Shown one piece after another: positions 1 through 7,769 of a stretch of 64,000 nucleotides of DNA (position 1 is the first letter of the stretch; each line of letters begins with the position of its first letter). The notes under the pieces were generated by a model. It ran no database searches. It saw only the letters and a list, made by a program, of their open reading frames with translations, and had not been told where the DNA came from. Source of the DNA: Pseudocolwellia agarivorans. Its GTDB lineage: Bacteria; Pseudomonadota; Gammaproteobacteria; Enterobacterales; Alteromonadaceae. The stretch spans positions 124,001-188,000 of the forward strand of contig NZ_MUZU01000009.1 in the NCBI RefSeq assembly GCF_002000085.1. Direction: 5' to 3'. Position numbers and translations under genes: made by a program.

Positions 1-534
1 GTTATTTTTTTGTCGAGCATGATTCGTTTTTATTTGTTCATTGTTATCAACAAAGTGAGCGTAACCTTGCTCATTGCATTTCATGATCCATGCATATTTG
101 GGTTCCAGTTGATAACACGAAAAAAGACGTAACTCTTCGTTATCACGAGACGTATAAAGCTCAATGGCTTCGTCAATATGCTTACATGTTCTTAATGGTG
201 AAGTCGCTTGTAGATTCAGTGCTATATTAAACTCTCCATGTAATGCTTTTATTTGTTCATAAGCATGCTGTAAAGCTTCAGCTAAAGAGGAATCATCATT
301 TGATAAATATTCAGGCCTATCAATAACTTCTGCGCCATATTGCTGAGCAATTCCAGCGTATTTTTCACTATCAGTGGAGACGAAAACTTTATCAATATAT
401 TGAGAGTTTAACGCTGCCTCAACCGTCCATGCGATTAAGGGTTTACCATGAAACATTTTAATGTTTTTATCAACTAAACCTTTTGAACCACTTCTAGCGC
501 CAATAAAAGCAAATAAACGTTTATTTAGAATCAT
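1..534 (-). CDS. legF: CMP-nonulosonate (legionaminate-type) cytidylyltransferase, 3' part cut by window edge
   Basis: Activates a nonulosonic acid with CTP to give the CMP-sugar used by glycosyltransferases. The 178 visible residues start MILNKRLFAFIGARSGSKG, the nucleotide-binding loop of the NeuA/LegF/PseF family (normally A-R-x-G-S-K-x-x-x-x-K-N; here K19 and K23-N24 follow). The motif LNLQATSPLR near residue 107 is the family's L-Q-x-T-S-P-L-R. The frame is open to base 1, so about 50 C-terminal residues lie outside. Its ATG overlaps the stop of the upstream gene by one base (TAATG), which indicates tight coupling. The substrate (legionaminic rather than sialic acid) is inferred from neighbouring legB and ptmE. 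Confidence 0.85.
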   Translation of the reverse strand, partial: MILNKRLFAFIGARSGSKGLVDKNIKMFHGKPLIAWTVEAALNSQYIDKVFVSTDSEKYAGIAQQYGAEVIDRPEYLSNDDSSLAEALQHAYEQIKALHGEFNIALNLQATSPLRTCKHIDEAIELYTSRDNEELRLFSCYQLEPKYAWIMKCNEQGYAHFVDNNEQIKTNHARQKNN

Positions 535-1583
535 TAAAATTTATCTCTAACATCTATTTGTGCTTGATTAAAATCATTCATTTTTCCAATATCTAACCAA
601 TATTCATGAATAGGAAAAATAGAAACCTTATGGTTCTCTGCTATTTTTTGCTCTATTAGTGTAGGCATGTCAATAATTTGATTTTTTTCAACTTGCGCAA
701 TTAATTCAGGGTTAATAACGTAGATACCCGCATTGATAAAATGTCGTTGAAGTGGTTTTTCTACCATACTTACCACTTGGTTTCCTACAGACTCTACGAC
801 CCCATAAGGTACTTGATACTCATATTCAGTTACGCACATAGTTGCCAAAGACTTTTGACCTAAGTGATATGAAAGTAAATGTTCAAAATCAACTTTAGTA
901 AGTAAGTCACCATTCATCATAATAACTGGTAATTTAGGCATACTATCAGGCAATAGTCCTAAAGCTCCTGCTGTACCTAAGGGAGATTCCTCATAAACAT
1001 ATTCAATATTGACTCCCCAATCAGAACCATCACCAAAGTGTTGTTTTATTTTTTCAGATAGAAAATGAGTAGAGATATAAAAATTATGGAAACCTGAGTT
1101 TATAAAATTTTCTATAATCGTTTCGAGAATCGGCTTGCCGCCCAGCTTTAATAATGGTTTTGGGCAATCATTAGTTAATGGACGTAATCGGGTACCAAAA
1201 CCTCCCGCCATTAAAAATATAGGGTTTTCATAAGTCGGTTTATAAACAATTTTTTCTAAGGTTTCTAAACCAACTAATTTATTATTTTTAATTAAAGGAA
1301 TAGCGATTAGAGAGTTTTTTTTCATTAGCGATAACAAACGTGCTTTTGTTGTGTTTACGTCTGCAACTAAAGGACTTTTATTCATAACATCGATAATGGC
1401 TGTATCCATACTTTGATGTCGAATTAATGCCCGTCTGATATCCCCATCAGTTACAACACCTAACAAAGTTTCATCTGAATCAACAACTAGCGCTAATTTT
1501 AATGCACCAAGATCTATAACTTTAATGGTTTCTTCCATCGTTGTAGAAGGTGGGACTAAGATATTTTTCCAAAGTTGAGTCAT
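534..1583 (-). CDS. ptmE: Sugar-1-phosphate guanylyltransferase with CBS pair (PtmE-like)
   Basis: Likely makes the GDP-GlcN/GlcNAc precursor for legionaminic acid, as PtmE does in Campylobacter. Two CBS motifs occupy about residues 1-115 (one contains VVTDGDIRRAL). A nucleotidyltransferase domain fills residues 120-349, opening with MAGGFGTRLRPLT and a following CPKPLL, the standard G-G-x-G-T-R-L-x-P-L-T...P-K-P signature. NGDLL near residue 224 is the metal-binding region. The CBS plus transferase layout matches PtmE rather than a plain GlmU or mannose-1-P enzyme. It is the only gene of the operon preceded by a large gap (390 bp), so it may have its own promoter. The nucleotide preference is inferred from family knowledge. 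Confidence 0.8.
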   Translation of the reverse strand: MTQLWKNILVPPSTTMEETIKVIDLGALKLALVVDSDETLLGVVTDGDIRRALIRHQSMDTAIIDVMNKSPLVADVNTTKARLLSLMKKNSLIAIPLIKNNKLVGLETLEKIVYKPTYENPIFLMAGGFGTRLRPLTNDCPKPLLKLGGKPILETIIENFINSGFHNFYISTHFLSEKIKQHFGDGSDWGVNIEYVYEESPLGTAGALGLLPDSMPKLPVIMMNGDLLTKVDFEHLLSYHLGQKSLATMCVTEYEYQVPYGVVESVGNQVVSMVEKPLQRHFINAGIYVINPELIAQVEKNQIIDMPTLIEQKIAENHKVSIFPIHEYWLDIGKMNDFNQAQIDVRDKF

Positions 1584-1973
1584 ATAACCTCTTTATCAAT
1601 GCTTGTTATGAATACAGCATAATAATTAATACCAAACACATGAATAATTGACTCTTTTATACGAAGAATAAATAGTCAAATACACAGGTTCATCGTTCCA
1701 GACTAAACCTAAACACCTACTTCCTGTAGGCGAAGCATTTATTTTAATAAGGAGTGTTCTAATTATTAAAATAAATACGATGTAGTTGGTCATTTAAACA
1801 AATATAAATGATCAATGGTTATTGTGATTGATATAACTGCTTATTTCACTGATTTTAATAAATATTTTAAGTATAGCGCTGAAAATAAAACACGGTATAC
1901 TTTTATTCTATTTATTAAGCATTTTTTATACCTAGAGTGAAAGGGATTAAAAGGAAAGTTTATAAAAAACGAC
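1584..1973. other. 390-bp intergenic gap inside the sugar operon, with a degenerate dispersed repeat
   Basis: No convincing gene on either strand. Around 1686-1728 the text (CACAGGTTCATCGTTCCAGA, then a CCTAC-ttcct-GTAGG hairpin) resembles the repeat at 52250-52375. The rest is very AT-rich. All other junctions visible downstream of legB are overlaps or short gaps, so this stretch is unusual; it may hold a promoter for ptmE-legF on the minus strand, but I see no clear -35/-10 pair. Confidence 0.5.
1686..1728. repeat. Degenerate copy of a dispersed intergenic palindromic repeat
   Basis: Shares the string CACAG..TTCAT.GTTCCAGAC.AAA.CTAA and a CCTAC/GTAGG hairpin with the region 52250-52375. 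In the other copy the hairpin is the longer CCTACAT-cc-ATGTAGG. Two copies in one window suggest a family that is repeated in the genome. Confidence 0.45.
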
Positions 1974-3068
1974 TCAGGTTAATAAATCGCCTATTTCATA
2001 ATCTTTTGTAGCAAGCGTATTAAGTAAATTCCAATATTCATAAGGTGATTTACCAGACCCCGGACGTTTAATATGAATATTTTCAGGTGTTAATTTATCC
2101 CCTTTTTTAATATTTTTTCCTGCGACTAAGCTCTTTCTTACAACCAGTTTATTTTTTAACTCAGAAACACTGGCTTCTTTAATTCCTGTCCCCATGGCTT
2201 GCTCTACTAATCGAATAGCGCCTACCATTGCTTTTAATTCAACAGGATCTAACGATGCTTTATGATCAGGCCCCGGTAAACTTTTATCCGTAGTGAAATG
2301 TTTTTCAATAACACATGCCCCATTAGCTACTGCCGCAATTGGCACCACAATTCCTTCGCTATGATCAGAATAGCCCACCTTAACCAAAAACGAGTCTTTA
2401 AGTGTATTCATAGCATGCAAATTAATATCTTGAGGGGCGGCAGGATAATCAGTAGTGCAATGCAATAAGGTAACCTGTTGATTTAATAATCGTTGGCCTT
2501 GCTCTGAACTAAAAGCTTGCTCAAAAGCTTCCTCGCTCGGCGTATTATATAATGTGTTATTTTCAACATTACAAAGCCCAAATGCTACAACACCTAATGC
2601 TTTACGAACTTCACCTAAACTGCACATACCGGTCGAAATAATAAGCGGCTTTCCACTATGAGCATGTGCTAAGACAAAAGGAGCATTAGTCACTTCGCCA
2701 GAAGGTATTTTTAACATAGGTAATTTTAAAACATTGATTAAGAAATCTAAGCTTTCAAAATCAAATGCTGTTGAAAGAAAAGTAATGTTTTTTTGCTGGC
2801 AATACTCAACCAATTTAACATGAGTATCAAAATCTAATTCTAACTTTTTCAACATAGAAAACTGAGAATCTTCTTGAACACCATTTTCTTTTTGATAATC
2901 GGCTAAGCTAGCATTTTTTGTTACTAAGTTATGGGCTTTAAATGTTTGAAATTTAACGCAGTCAGCACCTGCGGCTATAGCTTGATCAACAAGTTCAAAA
3001 GCACGGTGTTCATCACCATTATGATTGACACCTGCTTCCGCAATAATTAAAACCTTACTTGTTTCCAT
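1974..3068 (-). CDS. legI: Legionaminic acid synthase (NeuB family)
   Basis: Condenses a 6-deoxy mannosamine-type sugar with phosphoenolpyruvate to form the nine-carbon nonulosonate. The N-terminal barrel starts LIIAEAGVNHNGD (residues 7-19; E-x-G-x-N-H is the family signature) and includes KFQTF, LKIPSGE and the metal and substrate motifs YSDHSEG and EKHFT. A C-terminal SAF (antifreeze-like) domain covers about residues 300-364. At 364 residues it is full length. Start overlaps the stop of the preceding deacetylase gene by one base (TAATG). LegI is preferred to NeuB for sialic acid because of the operon context with legB and legG; the sequence alone does not fix the N-acyl group on C7. Confidence 0.88.
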   Translation of the reverse strand: METSKVLIIAEAGVNHNGDEHRAFELVDQAIAAGADCVKFQTFKAHNLVTKNASLADYQKENGVQEDSQFSMLKKLELDFDTHVKLVEYCQQKNITFLSTAFDFESLDFLINVLKLPMLKIPSGEVTNAPFVLAHAHSGKPLIISTGMCSLGEVRKALGVVAFGLCNVENNTLYNTPSEEAFEQAFSSEQGQRLLNQQVTLLHCTTDYPAAPQDINLHAMNTLKDSFLVKVGYSDHSEGIVVPIAAVANGACVIEKHFTTDKSLPGPDHKASLDPVELKAMVGAIRLVEQAMGTGIKEASVSELKNKLVVRKSLVAGKNIKKGDKLTPENIHIKRPGSGKSPYEYWNLLNTLATKDYEIGDLLT

Positions 3069-3739
3069 TAAATAATCTCTTTCAATAACATAAAAGCTTC
3101 TGCGGCTTTACTATTACATTGGACCCCTCTTACCTTAGCTAAAGCTTCAACAGCATCTAAACTTCGAGGGAAAGGAAACTCCGATAATTCTGATTGATAT
3201 GTTTTTAAAATATTGATTTTTTGCTCTAAAAAATCATTAATATCAACCCAAACATTAGGAGAAAACTGAGCGTGATTAGGGTCTAAATTAAAATCGGTTT
3301 CTGACAAGGTTTCATAACATAACAATCGTTTTACACTCGCTGCTCTAAAAGATTTAGTACTCGACATTGCAGCATCAAACACGACTTTATGATCACTGTG
3401 CACATCGTATCGATAGGGAAGATAAACGGTGTGAGGAAGTGTTGCTTTTATGTTTTTTGAAATAGCACCAACCAAGTCAGCAGTATCCACAGAATCTAAG
3501 CTTGCAGGTGGGAAGTCTAAAACTGTAACTGAAGAAAAATTAAATAATTGGGAAACTATTTTAATTTCATCACGCCTTTTATTTATTTGCTGTTGAGAAT
3601 AACCACATGCTAATGACATTGATGTAATGATAAGCCAATGTACCTCATCTCCGTTATTTATGTGCTTTAATAACGTTCCTCCACAACCTAACGACTCATC
3701 ATCAGGGTGTGGCGCAACAACTAAAATGCTTTTACTCAT
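3068..3739 (-). CDS. PIG-L/LmbE family zinc N-deacetylase
   Basis: Predicted to remove an N-acyl group from an amino sugar or nucleotide sugar. The P10-H11-P12-D13-D14-E15 motif and H114-S-D-H117 are the zinc-binding and catalytic signatures of the PIG-L/LmbE/BshB family. It is 223 residues with no signal peptide, so cytoplasmic. It lies between the formyltransferase-like gene (4-bp overlap at its start) and legI (1-bp overlap at its end), so it is made together with the nonulosonate enzymes. The substrate is unknown. It might expose an amine for the neighbouring formyltransferase, or trim the 2-acetamido or the final 5-acetamido group. Confidence 0.85.
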   Translation of the reverse strand: MSKSILVVAPHPDDESLGCGGTLLKHINNGDEVHWLIITSMSLACGYSQQQINKRRDEIKIVSQLFNFSSVTVLDFPPASLDSVDTADLVGAISKNIKATLPHTVYLPYRYDVHSDHKVVFDAAMSSTKSFRAASVKRLLCYETLSETDFNLDPNHAQFSPNVWVDINDFLEQKINILKTYQSELSEFPFPRSLDAVEALAKVRGVQCNSKAAEAFMLLKEII

Positions 3740-4650
3740 AATTTATCACCAATATAAAAATGAGAGATCTCCTTAATTTTTTTCAAAAATATAGCTGAAT
3801 TATCTCCGCACTTAATTAAAAGATCATCATTTGTTATATTCATAATTGTTCCAGGCACTAGTGCAGCTGAACATTTTTCTTGATAAATCTCACAATTCCA
3901 GACTTTATAATGATTACCTCTATAACAAAATTCAGCTCCACAATAAGGTATAGTTAACGCCCGAACTAAGTTATAGATGCTTGATGCTGACATTCTCCAA
4001 TCAATAATTCCATCAGATTGGTTTCGCTTTCTCCAGTAAGTAGCATATTCCTTATTTTGAGGAATAGGGATTACAGTATTATTTATATAGTTTAAGGTAA
4101 ATTCAGGTATTTGCTTTAAAGCTATATCAATAATTTTATTATAAAGAGTTAACGCCGTATCAGTAGACTCTATATTAACTGTTTTTTGACTGATAATAGG
4201 CCCCGAATCAACCCCTGCATCCATTTGAAAAAAACTAGATGCAGTTTCAGTAAGACCTAAAACCAATGCCCAAATGATAGGATGTCGACCTCTATTCTCT
4301 GGTAATTTTGAAGGGTGAAAACCAACAACTCCTTGCGGAGCAATTGCTAAAACTTGACTAGATAGTATATGGCTCCAACCAAAACAATAAATAACATCTG
4401 GTTTAATAGCTGTTAAAAAAGACACCATATCATCTGAATTACCCGTGTAATCAAAACAAGGAATATGATTTTTCTGAGCAATTAAAGTGAGATCACAATG
4501 GTCATCATTAACACTAGAAATACTTTTCGTAACAACACCACAAATATTAATTCGCTCATGATTCATTGAGATAATAGATAATAGTGCTTTTTCACTAAAC
4601 GTGACGCAACCTATAAATGCAATATTTAATGTTGAGTTAACTAACATCAT
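3736..4650 (-). CDS. Formyltransferase-like protein of the Fmt/sugar N-formyltransferase family
   Basis: Resembles methionyl-tRNA formyltransferase but lies in a sugar operon, so it is probably an amino-sugar N-formyltransferase using N10-formyltetrahydrofolate. The N-terminal Rossmann-type domain contains GFHPSKLPENRGRHPI at 110-125 and AGVDSGPI around 145-152. H112 and D148 match the catalytic His and Asp. The catalytic Asn that normally sits two residues before the His is Gly110 here. Residues from about 200 (YWRKR...IIDWR) look like the C-terminal Fmt subdomain. It overlaps legG by 14 bp and the deacetylase by 4 bp. It could replace LegH in acylating the C4 amine. The missing Asn leaves open a different acyl donor or altered chemistry. 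Confidence 0.75.
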   Translation of the reverse strand: MMLVNSTLNIAFIGCVTFSEKALLSIISMNHERINICGVVTKSISSVNDDHCDLTLIAQKNHIPCFDYTGNSDDMVSFLTAIKPDVIYCFGWSHILSSQVLAIAPQGVVGFHPSKLPENRGRHPIIWALVLGLTETASSFFQMDAGVDSGPIISQKTVNIESTDTALTLYNKIIDIALKQIPEFTLNYINNTVIPIPQNKEYATYWRKRNQSDGIIDWRMSASSIYNLVRALTIPYCGAEFCYRGNHYKVWNCEIYQEKCSAALVPGTIMNITNDDLLIKCGDNSAIFLKKIKEISHFYIGDKL

Positions 4651-5800
4651 AAAAAACTTTTTGAGTAGGTTTCATTAATTCACATTCAATGAGCTTTTTT
4701 ACTATTTTTTCTGACGCTTGCCCATTGCCATATGGATTAACTACATGAGCTAATTTATTTTGAATTTTTTCAGATAATGTGTATTGAATAGCTTGATAAA
4801 TAGAGCTTTCATCAGCGATACAATCAATTACACTATCAGCAGAAAGTCTCCCTTTTTGTCTATCACCAATATTTACTGTTGCCACCTTACATGAAGGCGC
4901 CTCAATAATTCCGCTTGAAGAATTACCTAAAACTAAACTGGCAAGTTTCATCGCTGATAAGTAACGTAATTGTCCCATGGATTCAAGTAAGAATGTCCGT
5001 TTAGGATTTTTTTGCTGATATGTTTTTAATATTTCAATTAAATTACGCCCGTAGGTATCAGCATTAGGGTAAGTAAAAATTACTTGATATTGAGGGAATT
5101 TATCTAAAGCGTTTAATAAAGATTTTAATTCTTCATCGGCTTTATCTGCCAATAAAGTGACGGGATGATATGTAACTAAAAAGAATGGATGACTTAATTG
5201 AATTTGTAACGAATTAGCTAATTCATTCAACTCCATTAATGGCAGCTTGTTAATGTTATCTATTCCTGGAGCCCCAACATTAAATACATTCAGGGGTTGC
5301 TCACCTAATTGAATGACTCTTTTACGATAAGTTTCAGTTGCAGTAAAATGTAAATAAGACATTTTTGTAATGGCATGACGAACAGAATCATCAATCAGGG
5401 CTTCCGTTAACTCTCCCCCATGAATATGGGCAATAGGAATAGCGGCAATCATTGCCGCTTGGGCAATGGCCAAAGCTTCAAATCTGTCCCCTAAAATAAC
5501 AACAACATCAGGTTTATTTCGCTCAAAAGCTTCCGCTGCACTCATTATAGCCAAACCTAAAGACTTTGAAATCCCTACAGGACTATCTGAAGAGAGTAAG
5601 AACTCAAGTTTATCTGTTATATCAAAACCATCTTTTTCAATTTGATTAACCGTGTAACCAAACTCAGAAGAAAGATGCATACCACCCACTAGCAACTGTA
5701 GATCAGCATATTTTGAGGCTGATATCCCTTTAAGGATCCAATAGAGTAAACCATATTCAGCGCGCGTTCCGGTAAATACTGCTATTTTTTTATTACTCAC
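4637..5800 (-). CDS. legG: NDP-sugar hydrolysing 2-epimerase (LegG/NeuC family)
   Basis: Hydrolyses the nucleotide from a GlcNAc-type NDP-sugar while inverting C2, giving the free mannosamine-type sugar used by LegI. The start IAVFTGTRAEYGLL is the NeuC/WecB signature. Later come VVILGDRFEALA, HIHGGE (the catalytic region), VTYHPVT and LGNSSSGIIEA, the usual ligand loops. It is 387 residues, normal for the family. It follows legB by 24-38 bp and overlaps the formyltransferase gene. Substrate is inferred from operon context to be a GDP- or UDP-4-acylamido-4,6-dideoxy sugar. Confidence 0.87.
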   Translation of the reverse strand: MSNKKIAVFTGTRAEYGLLYWILKGISASKYADLQLLVGGMHLSSEFGYTVNQIEKDGFDITDKLEFLLSSDSPVGISKSLGLAIMSAAEAFERNKPDVVVILGDRFEALAIAQAAMIAAIPIAHIHGGELTEALIDDSVRHAITKMSYLHFTATETYRKRVIQLGEQPLNVFNVGAPGIDNINKLPLMELNELANSLQIQLSHPFFLVTYHPVTLLADKADEELKSLLNALDKFPQYQVIFTYPNADTYGRNLIEILKTYQQKNPKRTFLLESMGQLRYLSAMKLASLVLGNSSSGIIEAPSCKVATVNIGDRQKGRLSADSVIDCIADESSIYQAIQYTLSEKIQNKLAHVVNPYGNGQASEKIVKKLIECELMKPTQKVFYDVS

Positions 5801-5838
5801 TCGTATAAAGCCTTTTAATAATTAATGATTAATACTGA

Positions 5839-6825
5839 CTACACGTTATAAATATTATGCTTATATTTTTTCAAATTATCTGGATTTGAAAACCACTCAA
5901 TTGTTGCTTCTAAACCTTGTTCAATATTGTATGACGGTCTAAAACCTGTAAGCTTAATCATTTCACGATTATCACACCACAGCCTAAATACTTCAGATTT
6001 ATCAGGTCTTAGCCTTTGATCATCAAGAATAAAAGTGACATCACTCTTCATTATTTTTTTAATTAAATTTAACGTATCGCCCACACTAATTTCAAAATTA
6101 GAACCTATATTTAAGATTTTACCGATCGTATTATCTGATTGAGCTAAAGCCAAAAAACCACGACAGGTATCTTCAACATAGTTAAAATCTCGGGTGGGTG
6201 AAACATCACCTAGCTTAATGGATTTAACATTATTTGCGATTTGAGTAATGATAGTTGGAATAACAGCACGTGCTGATTGCCTCGGTCCATAAGTATTAAA
6301 TGGTCGAGCAATAGTCAAAGGTAAATCAAAAGCGTTAAAATAACTCATTGCCATAGCATCCGCACCAATTTTAGAAGCACTATAGGGTGATTGAGCTTGT
6401 AATGGATGCTTTTCATCGATTGGTACATATTGCGCTGTACCATAAACTTCGCTAGTCGATGTATGGATAACCCGTTCAACATTATTATCTTTACAGGCTT
6501 GGCATATATTTAAGGTACCTGTAACGTTAGTTTCAACATAGCTTTGAGGGGCAACATAAGAATAAGGAATAGCAATTAAAGCCGCTAGATGAAAAACAAT
6601 ATCTACATTTTTAGTTATAGATTGGCAAAAGCTAGGATCTCTCACATCTCCGGCAATCACTTCTATTTGGTCAATACAAGAAATCCCGTCTAACCATCCC
6701 CATGAATTAAAAGAATTATATTGAACAAGTGCTTTTACTTTATAACCTTGCTGGACAAGCAACTCGGTTAAATGAGAACCGATAAAACCATCAGCCCCGG
6801 TAACTAATACTGTTTTATTATTCAT
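5839..6825 (-). CDS. legB: NAD-dependent sugar 4,6-dehydratase (LegB-like)
   Basis: First enzyme of legionaminic acid synthesis: converts GDP-GlcNAc (or UDP-GlcNAc) to the 4-keto-6-deoxy sugar. An extended short-chain dehydrogenase: TGADGFIGSH near residues 9-18 is the NAD-binding G-x-x-G-x-x-G, TSTSEVYG supplies the Ser/Thr, and Y148-x-x-x-K152 (YSASK) is the catalytic pair. The sequence NSFNSWGWLD near residue 40 is typical of LegB. The longest frame begins at a GTG at 6837, but I use the ATG at 6825 because an AGGTG ribosome site lies 9 bp upstream of it. It is the first gene of the sugar operon, starting 45 bp after fliT. Confidence 0.85.
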   Translation of the reverse strand: MNNKTVLVTGADGFIGSHLTELLVQQGYKVKALVQYNSFNSWGWLDGISCIDQIEVIAGDVRDPSFCQSITKNVDIVFHLAALIAIPYSYVAPQSYVETNVTGTLNICQACKDNNVERVIHTSTSEVYGTAQYVPIDEKHPLQAQSPYSASKIGADAMAMSYFNAFDLPLTIARPFNTYGPRQSARAVIPTIITQIANNVKSIKLGDVSPTRDFNYVEDTCRGFLALAQSDNTIGKILNIGSNFEISVGDTLNLIKKIMKSDVTFILDDQRLRPDKSEVFRLWCDNREMIKLTGFRPSYNIEQGLEATIEWFSNPDNLKKYKHNIYNV

Positions 6826-6869
6826 AGATATAATCACCTAAATCGGTAGAAATAATGTTTAAATTTATA

Positions 6870-7220
6870 TTAATCTATAATAACATTTTTATAGGCAGAT
6901 ACGGCTTTAGTGCCAACAACTTGGAGACTAAGTTCTTTGATAACTTCTTTTTTAGCGGTATCGAGGCGTGTGAGATAAATATTATCTCGCTGTTGAATGG
7001 CTCTTAAAAAATGATGATATTTATTCATCATATCAGAGTCTACCATACTATTTTTATTTGCTTCTTGTATTACATTCTCATGTAATTCAACAAGCAAATT
7101 ATGTCGTTGAGATAAGAGTGTTGAACAGTTTTCTTCATTCTTGTTATCAATTAACTGCTCTACTTGTTCAGTTAACGCGATAATTTTTTCAGATGGCTCA
7201 ACAAAAAACACATTATGCAC
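6870..7220 (-). CDS. fliT: FliT-like flagellar chaperone
   Basis: A 116-residue, largely helical acidic protein immediately after fliS, overlapping it by 8 bp. Position in fliD-fliS-fliT order, size and helical content (repeated charged heptad-like stretches such as ALTEQVEQLIDNKNEE) support FliT, the export chaperone for FliD. Sequence conservation in this family is poor, so the name depends mainly on gene order. Its end is 45 bp from legB, with no obvious terminator between, so the sugar operon may be read from the flagellar transcript. Confidence 0.65.
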   Translation of the reverse strand: MHNVFFVEPSEKIIALTEQVEQLIDNKNEENCSTLLSQRHNLLVELHENVIQEANKNSMVDSDMMNKYHHFLRAIQQRDNIYLTRLDTAKKEVIKELSLQVVGTKAVSAYKNVIID

Positions 7221-7647
7221 CTTGTGTTAATTTATTACGTTCTTCAAGTAATGATAAACCTTCTTTTTTAGATTCTTCAGGCATCTCAAACCATGCATCT
7301 CTTAATGGTTTTAATAAGCTAATGACTTCATCAATACCTTCAGCATTTAAATTAACGCTAATACCGTGAAGTTGATCAATACAATAGGCATATAAATCAT
7401 CAAATCGTTGAGATATTACTGGCTCTGACGTGAAATCTAATGAATTACGTAACGCATTTAGTATATTAATACTTTTGGTCATAGATGTAGACTTTAAAGC
7501 AAAATCTTTTCGTTCAATCGCACCTTTTGCCTGCGACATACTCTGTAATACACCGTCAAACATCATCACAATAATTTTGTGAGGATCAGATGCTAAAATA
7601 TTACTATCAATATTAACTTTTTTATATGCTTGGAGATTTTGTCTCAT
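7213..7647 (-). CDS. fliS: Flagellin export chaperone FliS
   Basis: Binds the C-terminus of flagellin in the cytoplasm and delivers it to the export gate. It is 144 residues. The N-terminal RQNLQAYKKVNIDSNILASDPHKIIVMMFDG has the family's A-Y-x-x-x-x-x...S-P-H-x-x-I-x-x-L/M-x-x-G pattern, followed by IERKDFALKSTSMTKSINILNAL (K-x-x-x-I-x-I-x-x-L). It sits 122 bp after fliD and overlaps fliT by 8 bp. Confidence 0.92.
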   Translation of the reverse strand: MRQNLQAYKKVNIDSNILASDPHKIIVMMFDGVLQSMSQAKGAIERKDFALKSTSMTKSINILNALRNSLDFTSEPVISQRFDDLYAYCIDQLHGISVNLNAEGIDEVISLLKPLRDAWFEMPEESKKEGLSLLEERNKLTQGA

Positions 7648-7769
7648 TTTGATTACCTCTTTTACCTATACAACTACTATAGATAACTAATACAAATCTT
7701 ACTAATTTATGATTAACTTTTACTGACTATAAAGTAAAAACTAATGAGTAAAATTGGTATAAAATAAAA

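Noticed and set aside
1815-1940. 41-codon open frame on the plus strand in the sugar-operon gap
   Set aside because: No ribosome site, opposite strand to the operon, and composition matches AT-rich non-coding DNA; most likely chance.
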